Shown: positions 1-9,640, counted from the first letter of the stretch. The stretch is 26,487 bases of DNA from Prorocentrum cordatum (GCA_963575745.1 CAUYUJ010004561.1:42311-68797); one strand, 5' to 3'. Notes: generated by a model not told the origin, from the sequence alone. Numbers and translations are program-made.

Positions 1-37
1 ATTGCCCACTGATGGCCCGCAGGAGCCCCCGCAAAGG

Positions 38-82
38 ACGCACGGTGGGGGCTGAGAAGAGGGAAGCACGGTGGGGGCTCAA
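38..82 (+). repeat. Short direct duplication
   Basis: GCACGGTGGGGGCT occurs twice, about 26 bases apart, separated by a purine-rich spacer. Confidence 0.6.
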
Positions 83-171
83 GTGATCACGACGTCGGCG
101 ACCCAGGACATCCAAACATATCTGACTCTGGCTTCGCTTGCAGGATACAAAACGAGCACGTGATGAAACGT

Positions 172-480
172 TCAACCAAGCTTTGACTACAAGGAACACC
201 AGGCACGGAATGAAGCCTCTATAAGCTTCCTTCAGCTCCACAAGAAGCCCCTGGGCGCACGAAAAGCGACAGAGGAACAGCTCTGGAAGAAACCGAAAAA
301 AACGCGAGCCCCCATGCGAACCCGAGCGGCTCCTTATGTCAGCCGCTCGACTGTACAGCATCGACAATGCAAGCATACATTTCACAGGGTCCGCCTGGAC
401 CTCCCGTACATGGACATTAGATTCGAACCCTGTGGCCCAAGATGGCCCCCTGACCCCCCGAAATTCATATTGATGGCGTG
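172..480 (+). CDS. Unrecognised open frame without clear start
   Basis: An uninterrupted frame of about 102 codons runs from just after a TGA at 169-171 to a TGA at 478-480. Its composition is non-repetitive and protein-like, including FDYKEHQARNEASISFLQL near the start and a basic stretch WKKPKKTRAP. The only internal ATGs are late (from 314), so it could only be an internal or terminal exon. No acceptor was found that joins it cleanly; a candidate TTGCAG at about 144 is followed by the in-frame stop. It resembles no family I recognise. It may be chance or a decayed fragment. Confidence 0.2.
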
Positions 481-1028
481 ACGAGGGGGGGGGGGCGTGA
501 GTGGACAGAAACATTCGAACCCAAGAGCACCGCCCTTACTGAGATCAGCACTGATGTTTGGGGCGTGGGAGTGATTTACAATCTCCCTCGAATGTGCAAG
601 GGTTCGAATAGATTGTCCATCTGCTGTCCCGAAGGCCCCGCGCCCCCCGCCCCGACCTGTCGGCCACACGCCACGCTGGCCCCCTGTGCGAGAGGGACCT
701 CCGGTGCGCGGCGCGGCCTGCCCCGTCGCCGTGTGCGAGGCGGCAGCCGCGGACTGCGCGCGCAGGGGCTCGGCCGATCCCCCAAGGGCGCGCACCAGAA
801 GTCGCTCTGGCGGAGGGTCGCTCTTGCGTGCTGCCGCACCCTCCGGCAGAGGGAGGCAACTGGTGCACGCTCCCTCTCGTTGGCACGCGCGAAAGAGACT
901 GCGGTCGGAGTGCTGCTCATCCGGCCCGCCGCCAGCTTTTCGAGCACTGGTGGGAGGGGGAGGCGTTGACCGATGAGTGTGGCATGGGTGTTCGCTCTTT
1001 TTCCGAGGCCTGCACGTGCTGTCGAACA
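481..1028. other. GC-rich stretch, no gene recognised
   Basis: The sequence is non-repetitive and GC-rich, lying 3' of the ABCG gene. Several frames are open on both strands because stop codons are scarce at this composition. None has recognisable motifs. Confidence 0.5.
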
Positions 1029-1320
1029 CCGAGGAAGAGGAGGCGGAGGCGGAGGAGGAAGAGGAGGAGGAGGAGGAGGAGGAGAACAAGGAGAACGAGG
1101 AGGAGGAGGAGGAGGTAGAGGAGGAGGAGGAGGAGGAGAGGAGGAGGAGGAGGAGGAGGTAGAGGAGGAGAAGGAGGAGGAGAAGGAGGAGGAGGAGGAG
1201 GAGGTAGAGGAGGAGGAGGAGGAGGAGGAGCAGGCGGAGGAGGAAGGAGGAGGAGGAGGAGGAGGAGGGGGAGGAGGAGGAGGAAACGAGCGTAAAAGAA
1301 GGAGGAGGAGGAGGGGAAGG
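1029..1320 (+). repeat. GAG/GGA purine tract
   Basis: About 290 bases are almost entirely (GAG)n/(GGA)n with occasional AAG, CGG and TAG interruptions. Both strands lack stops in several frames, which gives spurious Glu-, Gly- and Ser/Pro-rich ORFs. The tract lies just beyond the 3' end of the transporter gene. Confidence 0.95.
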
Positions 1321-1615
1321 AGGCGGGGGCTGACGTTTCGAGCTTCGCACCCGCGGGGTGGTGTTAAGCAGGGAGGCGGGGGGACGGGGGAGGCTGGCGG
1401 GGGGGCGGAAGAGGAGGTGGACGCAGAAGAATACGTCAGGATAGGATATGTGATAAAACGTTTGGGCCTACTGGCCCCCAGATCTGCGCGGGCTTCCCTC
1501 TCGGTTGCCCTTGCCCTTGCTTTGCTTCCAAAGGGCTTTTGTCTGCGGCACAGTATGCGGCCGAATAGGATCAGACGCCGGGCAGGCTCAGAAGAGAACC
1601 CGTGGCTGGGCGCGC
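1321..1615. other. 3' flank of the ABCG gene
   Basis: This carries the 3' untranslated region and downstream flank of the transporter. No polyadenylation signal is evident; dinoflagellates generally lack the AATAAA signal. Nothing else was recognised. Confidence 0.45.
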
Positions 1616-2125
1616 CTACCAGGAAATCTGCACGAGGACGAGTGCGTGCATCAACTTCAGCAGGGCCATCTCGCCAATAATCACGGCGAGGGTCTCCGTC
1701 AGGGTGTCCTCCGTCGTCAGCACGGGGAAGACCGTGGCCTGCAGCACGTCCAGTACGTCGAGGCCCCGTTCGCCAAAGCAGGGCGCGTGCGACACAGGCC
1801 CATCCCGCGCAGCCTCCGCGCACTCCTTAAAACCATCAAACGTGAGACCATGAAATTCGAGGTAGACGCCGCTGCGGAAGCTGTAAGTGGAGGGCATGAC
1901 GCTGAAGAGCCACCGTATCGCTACGCTCACGTCGTCCTTCCTGGTTAACAGCGTGCCATTGAACACCATGTTCATGATTATCTGTAGCATGAACACCATC
2001 GTGCCCATCGCCATGCTCGTGAAGAGAGTGCCGCACAGCTGCGCCACTGTATCGTGCCAGCCAACATAGCAGGAGATCAGGAGCCAGATGTGGAAAAAAT
2101 TGCCCCAATTAAAAACCGCCGACCC
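1616..2125 (-). CDS. ABCG half-transporter, exon 3 (C-terminal membrane helices)
   Basis: This exon encodes about residues 493-661 and ends with TAG at 1618-1616. It holds the missing second half of the ABC2 membrane domain: helix FFHIWLLISCYVGW, helix MGTMVFMLQIIMNMVF, the conserved YSFRSGVYLEFHG segment, a cysteine-containing extracellular loop (ECAEAA...APCFGERGLDVL), and a last helix near LAVIIGEMALLKLMHAL. These follow directly on the VIDPKAY segment where exon 2 stops, so the two pieces are read as one gene rather than two. The acceptor is placed at CCCCGAG before GGG TCG GCG (exon start 2125), phase 0 with exon 2. No nearer AG is available. An alternative AG about 36 bases upstream would add a dozen residues (LPPFFRTPGNPE). 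With all three exons the protein is about 661 residues, normal for the half-transporters. Confidence 0.82.
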   Translation of the reverse strand, partial: GSAVFNWGNFFHIWLLISCYVGWHDTVAQLCGTLFTSMAMGTMVFMLQIIMNMVFNGTLLTRKDDVSVAIRWLFSVMPSTYSFRSGVYLEFHGLTFDGFKECAEAARDGPVSHAPCFGERGLDVLDVLQATVFPVLTTEDTLTETLAVIIGEMALLKLMHALVLVQISW

Positions 2126-2223
2126 CTCGGGGTTCCCCGGCGTGCGAAAAAATGGCGGCAACTCCGAGGGGGTGTGGTTCGCAGAGGGTGCGGTTTGCCA
2201 CCAGCACCCTGGGGAGAACCCTT

Positions 2224-2421
2224 GGTTTAAGTCGGGCCTGTCCCCCTACAGGGGGATTTTCGACGAACCCAAAAAAATACTCCAAAAATAACCAAAAAAA
2301 AACAAAAAATAACCAGGGGACTATTTTTTGGGTATTTGTTGGACCTTTGGGAGGCATTTTTGGGGTAATTTTTGTTTTTCGTCGAAAATCCCCCTGTAGG
2401 GGGACGCGCCCGACTTAAGCC
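2224..2421. mobile_element. Short inverted-repeat element, copy A (MITE/introner-like)
   Basis: About 45-base terminal inverted repeats (2224-2268 and 2377-2421) are nearly perfect: TTAAGTCGGGC, two variable bases, then GTCCCCCTACAGGGGGA and TTTTCGACGAA. The AT-rich centre is itself partly self-complementary, so the whole unit can fold into one hairpin. No ORF is large enough for a transposase, so it must be non-autonomous. A clear target-site duplication was not found. It lies about 100 bases upstream, in gene orientation, of the exon 3 acceptor. It shares its termini with copy B at 13719-13873. Confidence 0.8.
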
Positions 2422-2566
2422 TGGGGGGGCGGGCGCAGACCCCGACAGAGCTCCCCGCCGCTCCCCGCGGAGGGTCGACGAGGACGGTGTCGTGCCCCCC
2501 CGACCCCAACGGCGCCGACCGCAAGCCACGCCCCGCGCAGCCTCACCCTTGGCAAACGCCGAAACC

Positions 2567-2700
2567 CGCCGCCGCCGTCCTCCTCCGCCTCCTCTTCCTC
2601 CGCCTCCTCCTCCTCCTCCTCCTCCTCCTCTTCCTCCTCCTCCGCCTCCTCCTCCTCCTCCTCCGCCTCCTCCTCCTCCTCCTCCTCCTCCTTTTACTCC
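2567..2700 (+). repeat. CCT/CTC pyrimidine tract
   Basis: About 130 bases of (CCT)n with CCG interruptions, inside intron 2. It is complementary in composition to the GAG tract at 1029-1320. Confidence 0.95.
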
Positions 2701-2934
2701 TCTAAAAAATGTCCCTGGCCCTCCCCACACCCCTCCCCCGGGAGCCCGGTCTGACCGATGTCGAAGAGGGGAAGGGGGGGACAAGAGTGCCAGCGAACCT
2801 CTGGCCCGGAAAAGCTCCCCACGCGTGCCAAGATTGCCCCAGATGGCCCTCGGACGGTCGAAGATGGCCTCAATATTGTCACATGTGGCGGATTCTGAAA
2901 GCCCTGAACCCAAAAGATTGCCACCTCTTGAGAA

Positions 2935-3040
2935 GCCGAATATTACTTCCGCCGGCTTCCGCCGGCATCCGCCGGCAGAGGCGGCCTAGCTTTACTTCCA
3001 CAGGCTTCCGCTAACCTTGCGCCGCCCTCCGCCGCGGAAG
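2935..3040 (+). repeat. CTTCCGCCGG short tandem repeat
   Basis: Several nearly identical copies of TTCCGCCGGCA/TTCCGCCGGCT are followed by diverged TTCCGC-containing units. Confidence 0.6.
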
Positions 3041-3284
3041 CGGTGACAGCTTCGATCCTCGAAGGCGAGGCCCTTTCTGGAACGCCTCATGTGGTCCCAG
3101 GTCAGCTCGAGATGGATTCACGAGGACCCAAGAGGCAATCAAGACTGCCCAATACCACCCCGAGAGAACCTCAGGAAGGCCACCAGAAAACCAAGGCAAC
3201 GATTCTCAAGCGTCTATCATTTCAGTTCCTCGCTCTCGCCTTTCCAAACGTCCAGGAGCCCAAGACGACACAGACACGACTGTC

Positions 3285-3500
3285 GCCCCCGAGGCGGCCC
3301 AAGAAACCCCCAAGACGCCCCCTAGGGAGCCTCAACACGGCCCAAGAGGGCCCCAAGACGGCTGCAGACTCGCCCGGTGTGGCCCCAGGAAGCCCCTGTA
3401 GGCCCACGAGACGCCTTCAAGAGACCCCAGGAGACCCCCAGAGGCCTCCCAAGAGGCCCCCCGAAGGCTTCCCAAAAACTACTCCGAGTATGCCCTCAAG
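3285..3500 (+). repeat. Degenerate CCCAAGANGGCCC minisatellite
   Basis: Units of roughly 12-27 bases built on CCCAAGACGGCCC or CCCAAGAGGCCCC recur many times with heavy divergence. Related arrays occur at 11865-11945 on the same strand and at 20140-20265 in the opposite orientation, so this is a dispersed repeat type. Confidence 0.6.
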
Positions 3501-3637
3501 AAGCCTCCAAAAAGGAAGAACGGCACTGCCGTCTCCTATTCTCCTTCGGGGGCGATTGACAGGGGGCCGTCACGAGCGAAACCTCGCGCCCAAGTGAAGA
3601 GCTCGCCCGCGCCGTGTCTTTCAATAAAGATGCATAC

Positions 3638-3676
3638 GATGATGCTGATGATGAGAACGATGATGCTGATGATGAG
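3638..3676 (+). repeat. GAT-rich 21-base direct repeat
   Basis: CGATGATGCTGATGATGAG occurs twice in tandem, separated by AA. Confidence 0.8.
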
Positions 3677-3838
3677 GTGGGGGAGGAGAAACAGGAATAT
3701 GAATAGCTGGAAGACGGTGAGGTGAAAGGCATTATCCTGTTCCCTCCGCCTCCTCCTCCTCGCCCTCTCCTGTCACTTGTCCTTGTTCCCCCGTCAATGC
3801 TTGTAAGCGGGGGCTCTTGCTTCCGTCACTAAGGTTTG

Positions 3839-4250
3839 GATGGGTCCGCCGAGATTCGCCACCTGTGGCCGCCCGGCTGCCGCCAACTTATCAGGTGGGT
3901 CCGCCGAATCTGGGCCGCGTCGCCACCCGTGACCGCCTCGCGGCCGCCTCGTTGCCGTCCGACGGGGCGGGTCCGCAGAGGTCTCGCCGCGTCGCCGCCA
4001 GGAGACCACCTCGTGGCCGCCTCGTTGCCGCCCACCTGGCGGATCCACCAAAAGGTTTCGCGGTCTCGCCGCGTCGCCGCCCGTGGCCGCCTCGCGGTCG
4101 CCCTGCCGCCGCCCCACTCGGGAGGCCCGCCGAGGCTGCGCCGCTGTCGCGGCCCGTGGCCGCTTCGCTGCCGCCCGGCTCGCGCGGGGGGTCTGCCGAG
4201 GTCTCGCCGCATTGCCACCTCGCGGCCGCCCCGCTGCTGCCCAACACGCT
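3839..4250 (+). repeat. About 70-base GC-rich tandem repeat, six units
   Basis: Units begin with a GGTCCGCCGA-like motif near 3842, 3898, 3969, 4041, 4123 and 4190, each followed by TCTCGCCGCGTCGCCGCC-like and GTGGCCGCCTCG-like blocks. Long open frames on both strands here are a by-product of GC content and periodicity. No protein family is recognised. Confidence 0.8.
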
Positions 4251-4284
4251 TGGGCTGTGCTGGCCCTTCGGGGATCGTTTCTGC

Positions 4285-4435
4285 TCATTGTGAATAGACC
4301 ACCACATACCTTGCGCCACATGCAGTGCACCACGCACCGCAGTGGTTACGCCACATACCGTGGCACCACACAGCTTCCACCACACAGCTTGCAACGCATA
4401 GCTTGCACCATATAGCTCGACAATCCACAGAGCAA
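4285..4435 (+). repeat. CACCACATAGCTTGCA-type degenerate tandem repeat
   Basis: Units of about 12-16 bases with the pattern CACCACACAGCTTGCA are repeated. They end near GGGGTCCGCGCTGGCAAACA (4449). The same repeat and a similar end block (GGGGTCCACAATGGCAAACA) occur at 15545-15855. Confidence 0.65.
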
Positions 4436-5138
4436 TACCTTACTGTTTGGGGTCCGCGCTGGCAAACATATAGAACTCCTCCGTGTCTTCCCACCCCCCC
4501 AGACAGGTAGGACGGGCAAGGCGTTTCGCATCAGAGTTCCTAGTTCCTCACCAGTTCTGGTCCTTCAGTGTGAAAGATACTCTCGCCCCAACGCCGCACA
4601 AATTCGTGTTTAAACACATCCAACAGTTGTAAAAAATTGGGCACAAGTAATATTCAAATTGGGTTCAAAATTGGGCGTTCGCTTGGGACACCTGTGACGC
4701 TTTGGGCTGGATGCTTGAAGACGTTGTACAACTTCACGGCTTGAGGGCGCTTGCCCCCACGAGAAACAAAACAAGTTACCGAAAGTGCAAACGGATGCCA
4801 GAGTTACACAAACGGAGCGATCCTGTTTCAGAACAGGGATCTCACTGGACACATCGTTGACCTGCATGATCATACCTTTGGGCATCCCGTTGTACGCACG
4901 TACTCGCTGGAAGGACACAACGCATTCCTTTTCAAAACGGGGCCCTCGTCTGAACTCGTCTGAACGGGAGCTTCGTAGTGCGCTACTCTTTCGAGGGCTC
5001 ACATCTTTCAGTGGAAAGGAACCCTCGTAGGGACTACTGAAGAGAGGATTATGGACGGAAGAGTATATTGCAGCAAGGTGGCACTATTGGGTTTACTCTG
5101 GTAGACCTCCTCATCATCATCAATATACCTATTCCTTC
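4436..5138. other. Non-repetitive part of intron 2, no gene recognised
   Basis: This is one of the few non-repetitive stretches in the intron. A minus-strand frame (5002-4610, 130 codons) and an overlapping plus-strand frame (4751-4963) both look moderately protein-like. Neither has recognisable motifs, and they cannot both be coding. It could be a decayed mobile-element fragment. Confidence 0.4.
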
Positions 5139-5425
5139 TCATTCCTCCTTCTCCTCCTCCGCCTCCTCCTCCTCATCCTGCCTCTCATGTCCCCCTCGGA
5201 CTTGCCGTAGTGATGCCCCCACCTTCCCTGGGTGTCAGGCAATTCCGAGGCAACTCCTTCTGTCCCTTCTACACTCTCCATCTCCCTCCTCCTCCTCCTC
5301 CTCCGAACTCGTCCTCTTCTGCCACCTCCTCCTCCGAACTCCTCCTCCTCCTCCTCCTCCTCCTCCTCCTCCTCCTCCTGCTCCTCATCCTCATCCTCCT
5401 CATCCTCCTCCTCCTCTGCTTCCAT
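5139..5425 (+). repeat. CTC/CCT pyrimidine tract
   Basis: Two blocks of (CTC)n: a short one at 5145-5190 and a long one at about 5283-5425, separated by ordinary sequence. Poly-Ser, Leu and Pro frames here are not genes. Confidence 0.9.
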
Positions 5426-5589
5426 CCTCCTCCCCCTCCGGATGTGTCCAGAGGTCCCCAGAGGTCTTCCACACGATATCCACTCTCTCCCTCGGGGCCT
5501 CCAAAGGTCCCCGAAGACACCCGGAGCACGCAAAAGGCCACACACAGTCGAAAGCATCGATCCTCCATCCCCCCAGGTGCATCCATTGT

Positions 5590-5695
5590 GTATCCTGGCG
5601 CGTCCCAGGTGTATCCCAGGTGCGTCCCTGGTGCATCCCAAGTGTAGCCAAGTGCATCCCAGGTGTTCCCCAGATGTGTCCCAGTTGTGCCTCAA
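5590..5695 (+). repeat. 10-11 base minisatellite (TGCATCCCAGG-like)
   Basis: About nine degenerate units of GTGCATCCCAG or GTGTATCCCAG are in tandem. A similar short run occurs near 11630-11695. Confidence 0.7.
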
Positions 5696-5779
5696 GAGCC
5701 CAGTTCTTCTCAGGACACGTGGTCGGGGAGGGGAAGACGTCGCGCTGATCACGTCACGGCGGGGGTGCGCTGGGAACGC

Positions 5780-5860
5780 CAGAGCATGCCCGCGAGCACC
5801 GCGCCATGCCTGCGAGCACTACAATAGACTGCGATGCGATTGCCGCGACGTGCCTGAAAT
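5780..5860 (+). repeat. CATGCCTGCGAGCACCAC-like repeat
   Basis: Three degenerate units contain GCATGCCCGCGAGCACC. The same units, ending in ACAATAGACTGCGA or ACAATAGCCTGCGA, recur at 11440-11510. Confidence 0.55.
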
Positions 5861-6079
5861 CGCCGAAATGTTTGTGAAACACGCGAGCCCTGCGATCACA
5901 GGCGATGTACATGTGGGCACAACGACGGCCAACGAGCGAAGCCACGTTCGCGAGAGCACCACAGCGCGCTTGCGTTTGGGAATGCGTCAGGACGGCTAGC
6001 ATTACCATGAAGGCGTAGACCTGCTAGGAATGACTCGGCGCACTGTAGGGGATTGCTGACGGTAGCCACGCACCGCGGA

Positions 6080-7075
6080 CGTTGCACCTGCGCGCAATAA
6101 AAAGCGCGTGCACAACACAATGCGTGTTCACACCACAGATTGTGATGCATCTGCATTCGTGTGCACCACAGCGCCAGCGTACATCACAGCGCATATGTTC
6201 CAAGCAATGCTCGTGTACACCACAACCTCTGCGTACACAACAGTGAACGCGCACACCATCACCATGTGTACACGCAGCACCTTCTACATGCGCCACACAG
6301 CCCGTGTACAACAAGATGCCTGCGCAACCACAGCAACCGAGTGCACTACAACGCCTGGCGCCCGCATGCACCAAAGTGAATGTGTACACAACGAAGCAAT
6401 TGTGTGCCACGCGGCCAAAACTCCCAAAAATCGCGGTGGGCCCGAACTGGTCATATTCAATTATAATTCATTTTTGTGATAACTGATTCTTGTGGCCCGA
6501 GGTACGGTCCACCCTGCATGTTGGGCCCGCGCTGCCCGCGTGCACCAAAGTATGTACAACGCGATGCTTATGTAACCACAGAAGCCGTGTGCACCACAGC
6601 CCCTGACGCCTGGCGCCTCCGTGCACCACAGCTCCTGCCAACGGGGCCCAGAATCTGGAAAATCGTGGTGGGCCCAAAACCTGTGAAACTCAATGCGTAA
6701 GCCATTTGTGCTTATCGATTGTTCTGGCCCGGGATACGGTCCACCCTGTGTACCACACGTAGCATGTGCAATCACAGCAGCGGTGTGCACCACAACGCCT
6801 GGCGCCTGCGACCATCACAACGCCTGCGTGCACCACAAAGTCGTGTGTTTTAAAGCCTGGGGCGCGGCCTCTCCCGTTTCTCTTGGACCCGCAACTCACT
6901 CGTGCACCACAACGCCTGTGTACAACACTACGGCTGCACCGCAGCAGCAGCCGCGTGCACCACAGCCCCTGGTGCCTGCGTGCACTACAAAGCGCGCGCA
7001 CGTCCCCAGGGTCCCGATGGGCCCCAAGCTCTAGAAAATCGTGGCGGGCCCAAGCCTGGCAAATTCCCAGATAGC
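6080..7075 (+). repeat. Array of dispersed-family copies with GCACCACAACGCCTG repeats
   Basis: Degenerate 12-24 base units of the type GTGCACCACAACGCCTGCG are interrupted by conserved single-copy blocks. AAAATCGTGGTGGGCCC occurs at about 6425, 6657 and 7035. GGCCCGAGGTACGGTCCACC occurs at 6494 and in a close variant at 6726. The two blocks keep the same 232-base spacing, so at least one 232-base unit is tandemly duplicated. A further copy lies at 10440-10675. Confidence 0.75.
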
Positions 7076-7189
7076 TCCTTGGAGAGCTGAGAGGGTTTCA
7101 GATTAAGAAGCCGGAGCCGCAGGGTAGCCTCGGGGGTCGTTTCGGTGGCGGGCAGGACACCTCGGCACGGCTTGAGATTGCAGCGTGTC

Positions 7190-7320
7190 CCGAGAGGCCC
7201 TTTTCTAAGCGTTTGCCAACACGCGTGCCCGGAAGCTCTCCAGAAGGTCCTTCGGAAGCTCTCTCCAGGTCCTTCCAGAATTCTTCGAAAGGCCTGTCCA
7301 CGCACTTCGGGCGCCCTGCT
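7190..7320 (+). repeat. Small degenerate repeat with GGAAGCTCTC/GGTCCTTC units
   Basis: GGAAGCTCTCCAGAAGGTCC is followed by TTCGGAAGCTCTCTCCAGGT and CCTTCCAGAATTC, suggesting two to three diverged units. No coding is recognised from 7075 to 7450. Confidence 0.4.
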
Positions 7321-7449
7321 ATCCGGGATCTGGACCCCACAAGTTCAATATGCAACTATTTCACCAAAAACAGCTTGCTGAACGGGGTGCTGTTGTGACC
7401 GTAACTAGCTCTGGTCGAGGGACGGGCGCACAAAGACATCCTCAACAAA

Positions 7450-8345
7450 ACGTTGCGGTCCGGGCCGTTTCGCATCAGGCATCCTGACAACTCTCGTTTC
7501 AGAGTTGGTCAGGATTGGGCGTTTCGCCTGAGACATCCTCGCAATTCTGAGCCCAAAGAGGCCGCACGAGAGGTGGTCCAGCGCGTTTCGCCTGAGACAT
7601 CCTCGCAGCTCTGGGTTCTCCGATGCCGCGCGAGAGGTGGTCCAGACCGTTCAGCCGGAGAAATCATCGCAATTCGGAGTTCCGAGATGCCGCGCGCGAG
7701 GTGGCATGGCCCGCTACGCCCGAAACATCCTCGCAACTCTGGGCTTTGATAAGATGTGCGCAAGGTGGTCGGCGCGTTGCGCCTGAGACATGCTCTCAAC
7801 TCTGAGCCCCAAGATGCCGAACGAGAGGTGGTCCGGCCCGTTTCGCTTGAGACATCCTCGCATCTCCAGACTCCAAGACGCCGCGCGCGAGGTGGTCCTC
7901 GCAACCCTGGGCTTTAAGAAGATGTGCGCGAGGTGGTCTGGTGCATTTCGCCTGAGACATCCTTGCAACTCTGGGCTCCGAGAGGAAGTAGAGAGGAGGA
8001 GGAGGAGGAGGAAGAGAAGGAGGAGGAGAGGTCAGACCCATATGAACCAGTGAATTACAATTTGCGTTGTCCAACTGTGTTCTGGGAGGGGTCTGGGGGT
8101 CTGGGCGCCGCCTAAGACGTCCTCACATTTCCGAGCTCATGTCGCGCGCGAGGTGGTCTAGCGCGTTTCGCCTGAGACAGATGTCGCGCGCGAGGTGGTC
8201 TAGCGCACTTCGCCTGAGACATCCTCGGAACTGTGGGTTTTCGGAAACATGTTCGCGAGGTGGTGCGGCCCGCTTCGCTTTGAGACATCCTCGCAGTCGG
8301 GGCTCCGAGGTGCCGCGCGCGAGGTGGTTTGGTCCGTCTTGCCCC
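7450..8345 (+). repeat. 64-base minisatellite, at least ten units
   Basis: Units carry GCGCGAGGTGGTC, then CGTTTCGCCTGAGACATCCT, then CGCAACTCTGGGCTCC. The GAGACAT anchor lies near 7530, 7593, 7657, 7722, 7785, 7849 and 7953, giving a 63-65 base period. The array is broken by a GGA tract and a spacer (7990-8110), then continues to 8345. Stop-free frames on both strands follow from the repeat. Confidence 0.88.
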
Positions 8346-8930
8346 AAGCAGTATCGGAGCTCCTGGCTCCGTGAAGAAGGAAAGAGGGGCGAGGACGGGT
8401 CAGACCCACACGAACCATTTTGAAGGGGCCCTGGGACACGCAGACAAATAGACACAAACGACAGGATCCCCCATCTTCTCCAATGTTTTTGGGGGTTTGG
8501 GTCTTCCCCCCCACTTCCCATATTATCCCATATTTTCTGGGGAGTCGACGATTCGGTGTGTCTGTGTGTGCTTTCCCTCCTGGCATTCGATGACACTCCT
8601 GTTGTCGAGGGGGTCCGGGCGCCTCCGGCCCGACGGAGGAGGCGGCCGACTCCGCGGCGCGAGAACGATTCCTTCGCAGGCTGCAGGGGCTTCTCGGGCT
8701 GGAGCCATGCGCAAGTCGTGGAGGTGCCTCGAGCGAGAGCGCGGTGAGCAGGGAGGAGGCAGGGGGGGGGAGGAGAAAGGGAGTAGAGAAAATGTAGTGG
8801 AGGAGGGGGGCGGGGCCGGGCCAAAACTACCTGTTTCAGGGCATCCCCGGCGAAGATGCCTCTTGGAAGCGGCATCGAGAGTGCGAAGGCATCCCTGGCA
8901 TGGCGGAGACATCGGAGAACAGGAGGGAAG
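8346..8930. other. Intron 2 spacer, no gene recognised
   Basis: The stretch is mostly non-repetitive and GC-rich, with a short purine-rich part near 8745-8800. GGTCAGACCCA followed by GAACCA occurs both at 8031 and at 8397, after the two halves of the 64-base array, so the array and its flank were probably duplicated together. Confidence 0.45.
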
Positions 8931-8931
8931 A

Positions 8932-8965
8932 GGAGGAGGAGGAGGAGGAGGAGGAGGAGGAGGAC
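8932..8965 (+). repeat. Short GGA tract
   Basis: About eleven GGA triplets. Confidence 0.9.
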
Positions 8966-9084
8966 CAGTGTAAGCCCAAGACTCATCAACGACGTTGGAA
9001 TATACCTTCCCTCCAAATTCCCTCTTCCCAGGCCCCTACAAAGATTCATTTCCACTGAAGGAAGTGCCCCGTTGGTTGACAACC

Positions 9085-9275
9085 GCTTGAAGATCCTGAC
9101 GCGTACCAAAACACCACTCTCATGACTTCGACACCACGAGTCCAACCTGGCTGTCGCGTCTTGACGATCTTGAACCGTGCCAAGATACCATTCCTGGGAA
9201 TTGACCTTTCGGACCAACGTAAATGTTGCGCCCTGACAGTCCTGAACCATTCCAAAACACCACTTCTGGTACGTT
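9085..9275 (+). repeat. About 73-base tandem repeat, three units
   Basis: GATCCTGACGCGTACCAAAA, GATCTTGAACCGTGCCAAGA and AGTCCTGAACCATTCCAAAA occur near 9091, 9166 and 9236. Each is followed by an ACACCACT-like block. Confidence 0.75.
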
Positions 9276-9299
9276 AACCATGAGAACACATGAAACTCT

Positions 9300-9640
9300 T
9301 AAAACTGCTGTGAAAGAATATGCGCGGCGCCAAAAGGAGACCCACATGTTGAAAAAGAACGGCCACCAATCCGTGATTCTCTTGCTGCAAATGTGTAAAC
9401 GAATGTGAGCGTCGCTAAGGCGAGAGCCACGTTTAGCAAACGAACTGCCCTCAATCCATGAACCTCTTGAAACTGCTTACGTAATAAGAATGTGCGCGGA
9501 GCTAAGACGAGAGTCACATTTGGAAAACGCCATGTCCTCAACCCGTGCAACTCTTGCAAAGCTTGAAAAAGAATGTGCACGGCGCTAAGGCGAGAGCCAC
9601 ATTTTGGAAGCAACACGCCCTCCATCTGTGAAGCTGATAC
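9300..9640 (+). repeat. About 85-base tandem repeat, four units
   Basis: GAATGTGCGCGGCGCTAAGG-like starts lie at about 9316, 9401, 9488 and 9571 (spacings of 85, 87 and 83). Each continues with CGAGAGCCACATTTGG, CCCTCAATCC and CTCTTGAAACTGCTT-like blocks. Divergence between units suggests an old array. Confidence 0.85.

Noticed and set aside
415-440. TTCGAACCC resembling the T-loop of a tRNA on the minus strand
   Set aside because: The flanking bases do not form a T-stem and no acceptor stem or anticodon arm could be found.
1616-2161. A separate small membrane-protein gene at the left
   Set aside because: Its helices and the YSFRSGVYLEFHG segment are the second half of an ABCG membrane domain, and they continue exactly where the exon at 12420 stops on the same strand.
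4610-5002. Possible retrotransposon polyprotein fragment on the minus strand
   Set aside because: The resemblance to a protease-downstream segment is only a few residues, and no catalytic motif, reverse transcriptase or terminal repeats are present.
7450-8345. CRISPR-like regular array
   Set aside because: The units are contiguous 64-base repeats without unique spacers, and the context is a eukaryotic intron.
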